64,000 nt of DNA from Heligmosomoides polygyrus polygyrus (taxonomy: Eukaryota > Nematoda > Chromadorea > Rhabditida > Heligmosomidae). Position 1 is the stretch's first letter, and the number at the start of each line of letters is the position of its first letter. The notes under the pieces are model-generated. The model made no database searches and was not told where the DNA came from. It saw only the letters and a list, made by a program, of their open reading frames with translations. This document shows, in pieces, positions 20,590-31,507 of this stretch. A program made the position numbers and the translations under genes. The stretch lies in assembly GCA_947396885.1 (NCBI GenBank), contig OX377206.1, positions 42,825,631 to 42,889,630 of the forward strand, given 5' to 3'.

Positions 20590-21869
20590 TTAGGTTGTAA
20601 CGAATTAAATGGCACTGGCTCGCACCATTTTTTGGCGCGTCTTTACGCATTTGATCAAGAACAAACCGTAACATGTGGCATATCATTTAGAAGCGCAAAC
20701 TTTGCTCTACCGGTGAGTACCAAACCTATGTAAAAGTGGGAAAACTTTGGAGTTTTATTGACTTTTTTGCAGATGGACAAAAGGGTAATCCGAGGCATTT
20801 ACTTGTATGAATTCAAGCTGGGCACTACAGCTAAGGAGGCGGACGAGAAGATCAACGCCGCATTCGGTCAAGGATGTTCCACAATTCGGACGGTGTATCG
20901 TTGGTATTAGAAGTTCCGGAATGGAGATGAGAGCTTGGAAGAACATGAAGGTCGTGGGAGGCATAGTGATGTTGATGAGGACAAGCTGAAAGATGTGGTA
21001 GAGCAGGATCCACACAAAGGTACCAGGGAGATAGCGAAGGTTCTTGGCGTCAGTCACAACACAGCTGCCCGGCATATGAAGGAAATTGGAAAAACCAAAA
21101 AGCTGGAAAGATGGGTGCCTCACGAGCTGTCTGAGGAGCAAAGAAACCGACGATATGCGATCTCGTCCGCACTGCTTCTACGGAACGAAACTGACCCATT
21201 CCTTGATCGCATCGTAACCTGTGACGAGAAATGGATAATGTACGACAACAGGCGACGATCGGCACAGTGGGTGGACAGCGATGAGAGCCCCAAGGTTTTT
21301 GCGAAGCCGGAATTGCACCAAAAGAAAGTAATGGTGACAGTATGGTGGTGTTCGCTGGGAATTATTCACCACAGCTTCCTCCCTCCCGGTGAATCCATCA
21401 CGACAGAGAAGTACTGCATTGAAATTGAAGAAAAGATGAAAAAGTTGAAGGATATCCGGCCGGCCTTGGTAAACCGAAGGCGAGTTCTCCTTCTGCACGA
21501 CAATGCTCGCCCCCATGTAGCACGAATGACGTTGCAGAAATTGAATGAGCTGAGCATTGAAACTCTACCACATCCTCCGTTTTCTCCCGACCTCTCCCCA
21601 ACAGACTACCATTTCTTCAAGCATCTTGGCGACTTCTTGGTAGGGAAAATATTCAAATACCAACAGGATGCCGAAAGTGCCTTCGAAGATTTCGTCAGTT
21701 CCAGAACTTCTGATTTTTATGCTACTGGGATAAAAAAGCTTGTGTCACGTTGGCAAAGATGTGTAGAATCAGAAGGTTTTTATTTCGATTAATAAACTTG
21801 CCTACAAGCCGAGATATTAACTGTTTAAATTTACAGTGGTTCAGTGCCATTTATTTCGTTACAACCTAA
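20590..21869 (+). mobile_element. mariner transposon, copy 1 (1280 bp)
   Basis: Inverted repeats TTAGGTTGTAACGAATTAAA at the left and the complement of TTAGGTTGTAACGAAATAAA at the right, about 28 bp, with TA outside both ends (20588-20589 and 21870-21871). The single ORF spans most of the element. The size is standard for mariner. It sits inside the left arm of a foldback element (G). Confidence 0.92.
20773..21792 (+). pseudogene. mariner transposase with one premature TAG
   Basis: From ATG 20773 the frame is open for 339 codons except one TAG at 20908-20910, in the helix-turn-helix region (VYRWY-stop-KFRNGDESLEE). All three catalytic aspartates are present: TCDEKWIMYDN, LLHDNARPHVA and SPDLSPTDYHFF, the D,D34D pattern. 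Length fits mariner transposases (about 345 residues). The enzyme would cut at the inverted repeats and insert at TA. The second copy (31691) carries the same TAG, so the stop predates the duplication. A shorter protein could start downstream at 20935 but would lack the first DNA-binding helices. Confidence 0.9.
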
Positions 21870-21871
21870 TA

Positions 21872-23435
21872 GTGTATGACACAGTAGTCTACCGGTTGCG
21901 GGGCTACTCACCCCCGCGACCGCGGTTGCGAGCGCGGCAGGAGAGATTCCAGACGAAAAAGTGCATGCGGGCGCGAGTGTCTCCAACTTGGTCCACGTGT
22001 AAATCATGAGTTCACGGCCGCGATGAAGGAGACTCCAGGCTCGATGAGGCTTACGAAATCTATAGAGACTGAGACCGACCATATCACGCAAAGGTCGGTT
22101 GCATTGACACGCTTAGGAGGTTACATTGAAGCATTTGCGAGCAATTATAGGATGCAAAGATTTTTTAAGTACGAGGGAAGGTGCTAATCACGACTCATAT
22201 GCTCCAAGCAGATAACATAACCACCCGAGTCACACTCCAGAGCTCTCGAAGGATGGACGAACGCTTTTTCTCCACCTCTCTGGGACTTTCGAGGTCTAAC
22301 CAGACACCAGAATGTCCTCATAATATTCATAATAGAGGTCTACCAACACTCCTAGACCCTTCTAGTCTTTACGATAGTGGTTTGGCATGAGTCGACACAT
22401 ACACAGTCACTGTATGTAATAGATAATCTAGGACAGCTGGTCGAAAAGCTAAAGAGCTTAAATGGAATGAAAAATGTTGGTCATATGTGCCTGTTTCCTC
22501 TCAATGAGCTCATGAACATCTCATCCCCAACAGTAAGGTCTTTCGTATAATGAAGGAGTGAGGCTCATCCTGTAGGACAGCACTCTGCAACGCTTGGGGC
22601 AGGGCGGATAGCCACTGATTCATGTTCACCCCCCCCCTTGTCAATTGGCGTCTTTAGCTATGTGCCATATGTTACCCATGATTCTGGCATATCCATAAAT
22701 GTCTCGAAAGAACCCCGTTGAATACATGAAAACGCCCAGGACTCAATTGCTGACGTCCCTGTATAGCACAGAAAATAAGGGCCTGGTGTCTGACACAAAA
22801 GCTGCCATCACGCACAGGTCTTATCTATTAAAGGCAAATATGATAGAGCAGCCCCTTCCCCTGGTTAAGATGTTTGAAGCAGTTTCCGTATGGTAATACG
22901 GGATACCGTCGAGGCTGAATGCCTGGCGAGATCATCACCGTAGTTCAAGTGCATATTTTGCAAATCCAACGACTCATGGATTTCTTTTAAAAGGCTAGTC
23001 AGTGTTTCACCATCCCTGGGTACGTCTGGCACCAGTTAACTCACTCCGGAGATGGTGTACTACCACTAAGTGAAACGGTTTCTCATGAACCCACGAGAAC
23101 TCCGCTCTGTGGTGTAGAAATTGCGCTCCACTGAAGACCGGTGAGCGAACAGTTCACGTGCAAAAGTGCACGGAGAGATGGAGGCTGCGGCTGCGAGCGA
23201 GAGATACGGTTTGCAGCGAGAGGCGCCAGACGTCGTTCGAAACCCCGTTCGCGCGCCGAATGTGACGTCACGGGGCGAGTAACCCGAAGACCTAGTCTAC
23301 CCCGCTGTAATCCAGTTAATGGGGAGTGCTGTTCTTCTCATACAAGATGTTAAAGTAAAAGGCAATACCACAATGACCACTACTACCCAAAGATGCTTCA
23401 ACTTTTGTGCTGTGAATCATGCTCATGCTCAGCGT
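21872..23435. other. no gene recognised; possible decayed inverted repeat
   Basis: GC-rich ends at 21885-21970 (GGTTGCGGGGCTACTCACCCC) and 23240-23300 (GGGGCGAGTAACCCG on the other strand) look like weak terminal inverted repeats of a 1.4-kb element. The interior is AT-richer with no protein resemblance; a C9 run lies at 22627-22635. Small frames at 22181 and 22699 match nothing I know. Confidence 0.35.
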
Positions 23436-23560
23436 TGCCCTCGTTTATACTTGCGCCGCTGCGCGGCGCGACACCATGGTCGCAATAGATATCGACGGGG
23501 CCACGCGAAAAATCGATATCTATGGCGAATGTACTGCCGCGGCGCAAGTGTAAACTAGGG
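23436..23560. mobile_element. palindromic MITE, family E, degraded copy
   Basis: Terminal GCCCTCGTTTATACTTGCGC and GCGCAAGTGTAAACTAGGGC pair as inverted repeats, with ATAGATATCGA/TCGATATCTAT in the middle. Same family and length as the clean copy at 29195-29329. The flanking triplets (GTT and TTT) are not a perfect duplication. Confidence 0.68.
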
Positions 23561-23856
23561 CTTTGTGGCTTCAGACATTTTTGGCCAAGTTCTGGATGTT
23601 ATGGAAGAGATAGATGCGCCACACACACAAATCTTCAATTTATACGGTATAGGCTTTAGATAGGTAATAGTAAGATATATAATTCGCTTAATCCGTCGGT
23701 CACGGGGAGGGGGGACTGAAGCCTAGGACAGTGCGGCGTATGCCAGCCGGGTTTTCTTTCAGCTTAACAATGGGCGATTGCCAGCGAACTGAAACCCCGC
23801 CGGCGGATCACCCAAGTTTGCGATGTATTCAGCGAACAACGCGTCAGGGTAAGAAT

Positions 23857-23960
23857 GAACACGTCGGCGACCGTGCATGGCGAGCCGCAGAGTGCCGAAC
23901 ACGTCGGCAACCGTGCATGGCGAGCCGTAGACGTGCCGAACACGTCGGCAACCGTGCCTG
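23857..23960. repeat. tandem repeat, about 40 bp x 3
   Basis: Units begin GAACACGTCGGCAACCGTGC at 23857, 23897 and 23938, each followed by ATGGCGAGCCG-type sequence. The last unit is partial. ORFs on both strands here arise from the repeat. Confidence 0.8.
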
Positions 23961-23999
23961 GACATTTAGATGATCAACTACGGGACGGGTTTTTGGAGG

Positions 24000-24356
24000 C
24001 AATCGATATCGGTGGATATTATCGATTTTTTGTAGATGTCGTTCGGGCAGCATGAAACTTCAGCCCCGGGGTAATCGAGGTCGCTGAACACGAATCTGAA
24101 GTCGACCAATCGATATCGATCGATATTATCGATTTTTGAGGATGGCGCTCAAGTGGCGCGAAACTTCGGCCTTGGGGTAATCGAGGTCGCTGAACACGAA
24201 TCTGAAGTCGACCAATCGATATCGATCGATATTATCGATTTTTGAGGATGGCGCTCAAGTGGCGCGAAACTTCGGCCCTGGGGGTAATCGAGGTCGCTGA
24301 ACACGAATCTGAAGTCGACCAATCGATATCGATCGATATTATCGATTTTTGAGGAT
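24000..24356. repeat. 107-bp tandem repeat with ATCGAT palindromes (3+ copies)
   Basis: The motif CAATCGATATCGATCGATAT starts at 24000 (variant), 24107, 24213 and 24320, so the period is 106-107 bp. Each unit also has GAGGTCGCTGAACACGAATC. Degenerate relatives occur at 30331-30710, 52850-52960 and 55640-55875. The self-complementary ATCGAT core is the most conserved part. Confidence 0.85.
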
Positions 24357-24544
24357 CACGTTGAGGAAGATCAGCCGATCCATCTCGATTAACATAATGG
24401 TCAGAAGGCCTAGGGAAGAATAGGAAACCCGTAGCGGCCATGGCGTCCTATTCTCGGGGTTTGGGGGCGAAGCCCCCAACCAGTCGTAGGCGGCCGCTAG
24501 GCCGCCGAACGACTGGTGTCTCATAAACAAATACTGGCTCACAT

Positions 24545-24785
24545 AAACGAATTGTTATAATTATTTTTTATTTCATAAACGAATTGTTATAATTATAATA
24601 AATGAATGTGTGAATGAATATAAATAATAAATATAGTATAATATAAATAATATAATATAATAAAAAATAAATAAATAATAAAAATAAAATAAAATAAATA
24701 TAATATAATATAATATAATATAATATAATATAATATAATATATTATAATATATTATAATATAATATAAATAATATAATTAATGAA
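24545..24785. repeat. AT microsatellite (TAATA-type)
   Basis: Almost pure A/T, dominated by TAATATAATA units, preceded by a 35-bp direct repeat ATAAACGAATTGTTATAATT at 24543 and 24573. Confidence 0.85.
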
Positions 24786-25235
24786 CAGTATCGTGAGTCT
24801 CAGTCACCATCTGTCGACTAACTGCGGCAGCGGCGTCGCTCCGCACAAGCGATGGATCAGCGGGTGAGTTTATCGTTCATGGGTTCGGGATTTCTTGCTA
24901 TGCCTCAAGACGATATCCGAAAGGCTAGAGTCGATGAGGCGTTTCTTCGGATAGATAGCAACATCCGAATCCTCATGCCACTTTTAAGCCTCCGAAGACG
25001 ACGAACGGGTCGAAACGTTAGGCCGCTCAATAAATACTGGTCCACCTAACAACCTCGTTCGGCGTAGAAGTAATCGAAACATCTATATAATTATAATTAT
25101 TTATTGTAATTATTTAATTATTTTATTTTATTCTCAGTGAACAGTCCTAAAAAGAGTTGATTTTTTTGCATTCTTTCATCAGTTCACACATAAACAATTT
25201 ACTTCGATTTTCCTACCAATTTCTGCCATTTGCAG
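24786..25235. other. end of intron 2, no recognised feature
   Basis: The frame 24852-25049 has no recognised family and lacks splice context. 25090-25140 is A/T-rich. The acceptor of exon 3 follows TCTGCCATTTGCAG. Confidence 0.35.
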
Positions 25236-25389
25236 GAAAATTCACGTCTAACAGCCGCCTATGAAAATGATATGTATCGCTTGTACCTTGTTAAATGTAT
25301 GGAGAGCAAGCGCTTGGACAAATGCAATCACTTCTTCATCAAGTGTGCAGGCATTACTCAAAATAATCCTGCCTGGGCGGAATGGTTCG
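25236..25389 (+). CDS. WDR91: WDR91 (SORF-2) exon 3
   Basis: 154 bases, entering in phase 0 after the acceptor TGCCATTTGCAG and leaving in phase 1 before the donor GTACGT (25390). It encodes 51 residues: ENSRLTAAYENDMYRLYLV followed by a KCMESKRLDKCNHFF region and NNPAWAEWF. Human WDR91 has SLFRFYLVYTIQTNR, KAQEFF and AEWKDWF at the same places, so order and spacing agree. The region belongs to the helical N-terminal domain before the coiled coil, thought to take part in self-association and WDR81 binding. The extra G joins CG of exon 4 to give Ala. The next intron is 9,926 bp. Confidence 0.9.
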
Positions 25390-25674
25390 GTACGTTTCAT
25401 TGGTTTTGTTTTAGTATTCTACTGATTTCAAGAATTTGATGCTAAAACAATTAAGTCGTTACTTTTTTGTTGGACACAATACGGGATGGGTGGTGGTTAT
25501 CCCTTCCTTATAACTCTTGCCGCTGTTGTGGCGGTTACGAGAAAACGTGAGGAACAGGTTATGCACATCAATGATACAGAGTACTGATCTAGCAATTAGG
25601 AACCTCATCTTCCAAGGTCCTAGCTAGCGGTCACTTTGTTATGGTGCGTGCTATAGCTTCGTCTGGATCGAATA

Positions 25675-25830
25675 ATTTCGAATATCCGTTATTTCAAAAA
25701 ATGTAGTACTCGAACTATTAGTTTATTCGAATTTTAGGAGAACTCCAACATTCGAATTATATGTTAAATTCGTCCATTCGAAAAGTTTAAATGGTTGAAT
25801 TATTCGTTTATTTAACTATTAGAAAAGCCC
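25675..25830. repeat. ATTCGAATAT-rich dispersed repeat
   Basis: Many copies of TTCGAA, TATTCG and CGAATA in both directions, also found at 42705-42790 and 55400-55570. Short clustered motifs of this kind are typical of subterminal regions of hAT-like MITEs, but no clean ends were found. Confidence 0.45.
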
Positions 25831-25969
25831 AGCCACCATATAAAAGGATTGGTACATGTCGCATAAGTGAGCAGCATTGGTAGGTGGGAGCGCGCCGGCC
25901 ATTGATAACCAAACAGAGCACAAACCGAACACATGCCAGCCCATGAGTGTACCAACGTGGATAACGTTT

Positions 25970-26370
25970 GGGTAATGTGTGAACGCCTCAGCATATCTCA
26001 CACGGGCAGGAGTTTTTGTTGAACGTGGGATGGTGTGGAGGCAGAGGAAGCGCGAGCTGCGCGGTGCTTAACACAATGGCAACTGCGTGTGCTTTTGAGC
26101 GTCGGGGTTCAGAAGAAGTCCCGCAAACGTCGTCTAAGGTCGTCGGGATCCTGAACACGCAGTGTAAACGGGTTACCACTAAGCGGCACCGGTAAGGGAA
26201 GCAGTGAATGGGGACCAATAGGGGGCCAGTACAGTAGAGGGGGACCAGTAAGGGCTTACAGTGAGGGAGCTAGTAATGGGACCAGTAAAGGGGAGCAGTG
26301 AGAAGGGGGATCAGTAAGGGAGGGCTAGTAATGGGAAACCAGTAGAGGAGAGGTCGTCCAACGTACTTCA
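25970..26370. repeat. repeat M plus GGGACCAGTAA minisatellite
   Basis: 25970-26215 matches 35875-36087 in direct orientation (GAACGCCTCAGCAT, GGCAGAGGAAGCGC, GTCGGGATCCTGAA-type blocks). 26215-26360 is a degenerate minisatellite of GGGGACCAGTAAGG units, also seen at 37200-37345. At 36087 the related copy is interrupted by element H1. Confidence 0.6.
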
Positions 26371-26813
26371 GGATTCAGAGGGCATGTCACACATCGATCC
26401 GGCCTCTTTTTATTTAGCGTCTGTCCCGCTTCGTAGCGGGGTCCGCTCTTCTGGTATTACGACGCCACCTTTCCCGATCCTGCGCTTGATCAGGGTGGAC
26501 ACCAGCTATTTTCATGTCCATGTGTAACATATCGGACCAACGCTGCTTCGGGCGTCTTCTAGGCCGCTTTCCAGATACTTCCAACTCAAGGCCTATCTTG
26601 CGGACGCTGTCTTCTTTCCCACGCAAAACGTGGCCGTACCATCGCAAGCGAGCTTCGCGCATCTTGTCCGCTATCGGCGCGACACCGAACTTCTGCCGAA
26701 TAGCATCATTTCTGATGCGGTCTATGCGCGTGACTCCAGCCGTCCAGCGCAGCATCTTTGTCTCCATGACGCTGAGGCGCGTTTCAGCTTCCTTAGTCGC
26801 AGGCCAACACTTA

Positions 26814-28146
26814 AGGCCCCCACAGAGTTCTGCGGCAGCGCCGCGGCCCTATGCTTGACCATAGGACAGAGACGCAGAGCTCGCCGCCGGCGGCGTCCCT
26901 GCCCTATCCTTAGGGCCTCTACAGAGTCTCGCGGCAGCACCGTGAGAACTCGTCCAAACCGCCGCAGTGGGACCAGCGCTGCCACTGTAGTGGAAGCCGC
27001 GGCGCGGACGAGTTGTCGCGGAGCCGCCGCACGCAAGGGTCTTCGAGGGCTACCGCGGTTCACGGCGGCTCTCACCCGCTGGAGGGCGTGACCAGATAGG
27101 AAGCATGGAGGGAGGGGAGTTTTCTTTTGTTGCCGACCGTTGGAAGCTTGATTAAATGGGATACAATGAAGTGTCAACTTGAATTCGTATCTGGCTCATG
27201 CAAGACACGCTGGGATCAGTCGATGGAGCAATCAGTGGTCTATCATTCCCAGACAAATCCGGCGCCTGTTTACCGGTCCCTGTGGGGTGAAAGGCTTGGC
27301 TAGCCTCGGCGGGACCCGAACTAATAGGTCTGATTTGAGGTGCACACGAGAGTTAGCGCCTTCTCCAATCGACTACGTGGCATGTGCAAATTTAATTAAT
27401 TAAAAATAATTAATTATTTAATTTAATTTTTCTCTGATGTCTACCTTATGTAGCGTATTGAATAAATAAATAAATACACGAAGTAACGTTTAACACAAAC
27501 CATTTGCCTAGATCAATGACAGCCGCACCTCCTCCGACCGCGCTAATGGGGATCCTAACACGTCGCGAACATAAAAGTTAGATACAGAATCTAAAAGGAG
27601 CGTGAAAGATGATGAAGAAGGCCAAGGCTCAGCGTCATAGTGCAAATATCGTCAATTCTAAGCAGGATACATTGGATCCGAATCAATCATTTTCGGATAC
27701 CCCGTTCCGAATCTCCAAAAACTCATGGCCCGCGAAATTGCTCGTTTCTGAAATATTCAAAAGACCGGGCCCACGGAATTTCCGTTGTCAAATTCAACCA
27801 GAAATCCGTGGTTCGAGGAATTTGCGTTATCCGAAATTTTCGATCGGATGCAATGTATACTAACGAATCATAATCGTAAGCCGTTGACGTACAAATGTTA
27901 GGGGCAACAACAGCACTCAGCTTGCTACTTACAACCCTCCCCCCTTCCCTCTAGTCTTACCCTGAAAAATGCGTTTCTTCGTTTCTTTCTCCATTTCTTC
28001 GTTCCTCCCGGCAAAAGTACGCAGTATTGCGTCGCGGGGCTGCACCACCCGCCGTTGTCATGGCGGGCCCGCGGCACCCGCAAGACTCTGCTGCTGGCCT
28101 TAACCATTGCGGCGAGCGGCGTTGCCGCAGAACTCTGTGGGGGCCT
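26814..28146. mobile_element. family B element in RTE (1.33 kb), TTA-flanked
   Basis: Termini AGGCCCCCACAGAGTTCTGC and GCAGAACTCTGTGGGGGCCT are inverted repeats. TTA lies at 26811-26813 and 28147-28149. GC-rich arms surround a unique interior, including a possible tRNA-derived SINE (27280-27390) and A/T-rich sequence (27390-27480). The interior has no transposase. It inserted in the RTE codons GSK/CWP. It is the long form of the 370-bp element at 3325. Confidence 0.75.
27280..27390 (-). mobile_element. possible tRNA-derived SINE
   Basis: On the minus strand, CGATTGGAGAAGGCGCTAAC (a weak A-box/D-arm-like piece, near 27385-27365) is followed 45 bases on by TAGTTCGGGTCCC (27322-27310), a near-consensus pol III B box, then CGCCGAGGC. 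No terminal repeat or poly-A was resolved. It differs from the tRNA-like parts of the H/I/J elements and from the insertion at 12686. Confidence 0.38.
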
Positions 28147-28149
28147 TTA

Positions 28150-28502
28150 GGCGCATTACTCCCGTCCACCGCAGCGACGCGGCATTGCACAGCGGCGGCG
28201 ATGCCTTGCGACGCGTGGTCGAAACAAGTGCAAAAATGTGCTCGACGGGCACTTCCACTCCGCTACCGTCGCTCATCGCTGTGCACTGCACGGCGGACGG
28301 CCAGCGACAGCCGTAGCGCGGGACTATGTTCCTCTTCCGCCACACGGAGGTATAACACCCCTCTGCAACGCGTCGCGGGAGCGACGGCGCGCCAACTGAC
28401 AATCGCGACACCCACTGCGCAGTCCGCCACTGCAACGAAGGCGCATCATTGACAGTTGCCCCGAACCCGTCGCCGGCGCGACGCGGGAGTATACCATAAG
28501 CC
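28150..28502. mobile_element. family C element in RTE (353 bp), TTA-flanked
   Basis: Right end GGAGTATACCATAAGCC matches the family C end at 16.6 kb (GAAGTATAACATAGGCC). The left end is GGCGCATTACTCCCGTCC, a weaker inverted match. TTA lies at 28147-28149, shared with element B, and at 28503-28505. The GC-rich interior with an internal GGTATAACACCCCTC block also occurs at 16.5 kb. The order TTA-B-TTA-C-TTA shows two successive insertions. Confidence 0.72.
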
Positions 28503-29194
28503 TTACTGCCGTACACTACTGGCCGGACGACTGCTCCGTAGGTCTTCGACTTCAAGCGCTCCGGTACCTTTGTATCACAGAGCAAGCCAGTCAACGAGCG
28601 CCATTTGGACCATTCAGCACTCACGTGTGGATTCACTTCAACTATCAGTTTGCCGTCAGACGCTATTACTGATCCTTGCTGATCTACTCAAAGTCTGAAG
28701 TACGAGGAAGCTCGATGCCGTTAGTCTTGATGGAGCTAGACTCGCTAACGTCCGTCATTAGATACTCGGTTTTGTTCACGTTGAGTCTTAGCCCGAACAT
28801 CTCCAAGCGGTCGCACCAAGCTTGCACCTGCCGCTCGAGTTCATTATTATCTTCGAAGGCGAGCAATACGTCATCAGCATAAAGCAACGTCCAAGGGACA
28901 GGGTTCTGAAGATCTCGTGTGATGGCATCCATGACGGCAACAAAAAGGAGCGGAAAAAGTGCAGAACCCTGGTGTACTCCGACAGAGATGGGAAACTCCA
29001 TCGACGTTCCAGCTGCAGCTTGGACTCCTCTTCGGACAAGAGTACAGAATTCGCAACCACTCTACGAACTCTTCAAGAACTCCATGTTGTCGCAGCACGT
29101 GCCATATCACTTCTCGCGGTACGCGTTCAAAGATCTTATCCAAGTCGAGGAAGGTGTTATACACTGGCTTCTGTTTCTCGCGGTGCTTCTCTAA

Positions 29195-29329
29195 GCCCTA
29201 GTTTACACTTGCACCGCTGCGCGGTGGGGCGCGATGGTCGGGATAGATATCGACCGGACGGCGCGAAAAATCGATATCTATGGCGACCATGGTGCCGCGC
29301 CGCCTGGCGGCGCAAGTATAAACTAGGGC
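29195..29329. mobile_element. palindromic MITE, family E (135 bp), TAA-flanked
   Basis: A near-perfect palindrome: GCCCTAGTTTACACTTGC against GCAAGTATAAACTAGGGC, continuing inward through a region where ATAGATATCGA pairs with TCGATATCTAT. TAA precedes (29192-29194) and follows (29330-29332). It lies inside the RTE gene. Its whole length can form one hairpin. Confidence 0.88.
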
Positions 29330-29332
29330 TAA

Positions 29333-29468
29333 GGCCTTTGTCATACGATCGCTCACCCCGAGCGACGCCCAATGATATGCTTCCATATCGATCGGGCAGC
29401 GCGATGGAATCGATATGGGTGCATATCATTAGGCGTCACTCGGGGTGAGCGATGGTATGACAAACGCC
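29333..29468. mobile_element. palindromic MITE, family F (136 bp), TAA-flanked
   Basis: Starts GGCCTTTGTCATACGATCGC and ends with its near-complement GGTATGACAAACGCC. Inner arms GCTCACCCCGAG/CTCGGGGTGAGC and ATGATATGC/GCATATCAT pair as well. TAA stands at 29330-29332, shared with element E, and at 29469-29471. Deleting TAA-E-TAA-F leaves RTE codons reading RLLLEKHREKQKP without interruption, which proves both borders. Confidence 0.88.
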
Positions 29469-30330
29469 TAACAGGAGGCGGGCGGCGTGAAGCACGACTT
29501 TCGATTTAGCGCCAATACTTAGGCACATTCTTCTCCGCTACAACCTGATTAAAGAACTTCGTCAATCACTCTACAGGGTACCAAAGCTTTGAGTTCTACA
29601 GATCAGCCACCACGTCATCGGGCCCAGTTGCTTTGCGTGACTTCGTCCTCTTCAAAGTCGCTTCAGTCTCCTCCACGGTGATCTTCTGAACGGAGCTACA
29701 GGTTGCAGCCGTTGAAGGGATGGCTGGATGAGGAAATTCTACTGTAGAGATTTCCTCAAAGTAATCGCGCTATCGCTTCAATGTCTTCTTGCGGTCGACG
29801 AGAACCACTCACCGTCACGTGGCACGAGCTTCTCGTTGACATCTCTATAATGAGTGACTTTTGCAACAGTCGCAGCATTCTTGGCAGCTTTTTTCGCTTC
29901 TTGGTACTTCTGTTAGTTATCGTCTGTCTTTTCGCCGAGAAACACGTGATGGAGCGACTTCTTCTTACGCTGGTTTGCATTAACGTCGTCTGTCAACAGC
30001 CATGTCTGCTGGTCGACCTTCCGTCATCCAGGCTTCGTAATGCCGAGTTCCGACTGTGCAGCTTGACGTTTCGCATCGGTCGCCTTCTTCCAAGTTTCAT
30101 GGACAGTCGTGACTGTCTGTAATCGAACGCGAGAAATCACAGCTGCTTCCTTCTCTCTCATTCACCAGCACTTTATTCTCGGTGCACCGCATCGCTCGAC
30201 CTGCTTCAGCCAGGATCAGGCAATGAATATAATACTATATAGATATTATTTGTTTCCCCTCAGACATAGAACATGTCGGGGTGGGAGTTACGTGATTGTG
30301 ATTGTAAGGGCTGCAGAGGGGGGGGGGGGG

Positions 30331-30710
30331 AAATCAATATCGGTCGACGTTGTGGGTTTTCTGACCGGTTTGGGAGGCACTCGCGTTTTATGGCCGACGA
30401 AAGTACTACGCAGAACTTATAAAGTTTCTATCGGGAGGTAGATATCATATCAGGCAATCAATATCGATCGCTGTTATTGTGATCTCTCGGATTTAACTGA
30501 TCAGGGTGGGAGTTATGTGAATGGTCGTCGACGGAGGTCGTTCACAGCGGGAAAAGGCAATCAATTTCGATCAATATTATAGATTTTTCTAAGATTTAAC
30601 CGATTAGGGTCGGAGTTAAGTGATAATGACAGAAGTCTTCACAACAGGTGGGAGGTGCCAATGGGGAGGCCAACATCGATCGACATTATTGATTTCCTGA
30701 CCCATGATTT
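30331..30710. repeat. degenerate tandem repeat with ATCGAT cores
   Basis: Units starting near 30331, 30457, 30577 and 30670 share AATCAATATCGATCG-type sequence followed by GATTTAACCGATCAGGGTGGGAGTTA-like text (in pieces), at about 100-125 bp spacing. This is a diverged relative of the 107-bp array at 24.0 kb. A G13 run precedes it at 30320. Confidence 0.65.
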
Positions 30711-31507
30711 CGGTTTGGGAGACACGCTTGCATTATGGCCGACGGAACTTCGATGCAATGCTTATCTCGAACGGAAAACGGTTTGCGCCATTGATAAGGC
30801 AGCCTTTTATGTAGATATAAATTGTAGAAGTGGGCATGAAAAGAAGATTCTTAGCCTTTTGAAGGAAAATGGCGAACCTGTCTCCTGTCAGGGTGCTGTC
30901 CTAAACTTATTAGCCAAAGAGTATTCACCAAGTCGGATCTTAAAAAATGGTAGAAAACCACTTCTACAACCCCTGACCTAGCCCCACTGAATTTCATAAA
31001 AAATCTAATACCCTATTTGACCTGCCCGTTGGAACCAATTCTAATCGTAGCTACATGGTGGAGAATTTTCTTCAAGGTGGAATGACGCGTTTATCACACC
31101 TATTCCTAAAAAGGGGAGGGTCTGAAGCGTATGTCTGAACAAGGAAAGTCATAGGAGGAATCTACACTCTCAATTAGAATATAGAGCGTGTTTCTTTTTT
31201 TGCCAAGCCGCTAAGCCCAAGGAGTAAATGACCTTGAAGTTACTACGGAATCGGCGCCTCACGAGCGCTGGGGTCTCTTGTACGCCTGCGATGCCACTGC
31301 CGGCAAGCGGCTCGGCGCGCAGTGGAAGTGGCGCTGCTTCCTGCGAGGGACGTCGGAATTCAGTTCTCATGCGTTGCGGTATTTCCGCATTTCAACTGAC
31401 TGGTTGAGAATAGATGTCTCCTGACGTCTACACAATTTTCAGTCGTTTTCTGCACATTCTTCCAGCTGTATGCCGTGGAGAGTAACTTTCTTGCAACTCA
31501 TTAATTA

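Larger units (their letters stand above)
19795..21871 (+). repeat. 2.1-kb segmental duplicate, copy 1 (locus flank, element G left arm, mariner)
   Basis: Almost identical to 30712-32800 in the same orientation. Differences are a handful of substitutions, one A in a homopolymer near 20195, and 11 bases near 20956. It comprises about 398 bp of older flank, the first 397 bp of element G (from 20193, after TAA), and a mariner (20590-21869). The duplication stops exactly at the TA after the right mariner end: copy 1 continues GTGTATG, copy 2 CTGACC. Copy 1 lacks the rest of element G. Confidence 0.9.
26400..30130 (-). pseudogene. RTE-type non-LTR retrotransposon, interrupted by four short elements
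   Basis: Minus strand. 30120-29480: linker between endonuclease and RT (KVTHYRDVNEKLV-type). 29170-28690: RT core with KPVYNTFLDLDKIFERVPRE (the catalytic-A region), ISVGVHQGSALFPLLF, and LLYADDVLLAFED with the active-site YADD. 28660-28506: AEWSKWRSLTGLLCD and AVVRPVVYGS. 26810-26414: the C-terminal METKMLRWTAGVTRIDRIRN domain. The tail ends near 26400 after the TCTGTCCCGCT region on the + strand. The endonuclease is missing. Frameshifts near 28990 and stops in the linker make it inactive. Elements E+F (29195-29468) and B+C (26814-28502) split it; without them the coding sense is continuous at both places. Confidence 0.85.

Noticed and set aside
20935..21792. The 285-codon mariner frame as an intact gene starting at 20935
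   Set aside because: Homology continues upstream in the same frame to ATG 20773 across a single TAG, so the ATG-like start at 20935 only reflects the stop; called a pseudogene.
23857..24356. CRISPR-like array of repeats and spacers
   Set aside because: The repeats are contiguous tandem units of 40 bp and 107 bp without unique spacers, in a eukaryotic genome.
28822..29448. 208-codon plus-strand ORF
   Set aside because: It runs antisense to the RTE reverse transcriptase and through the palindromic elements E and F; no independent support.
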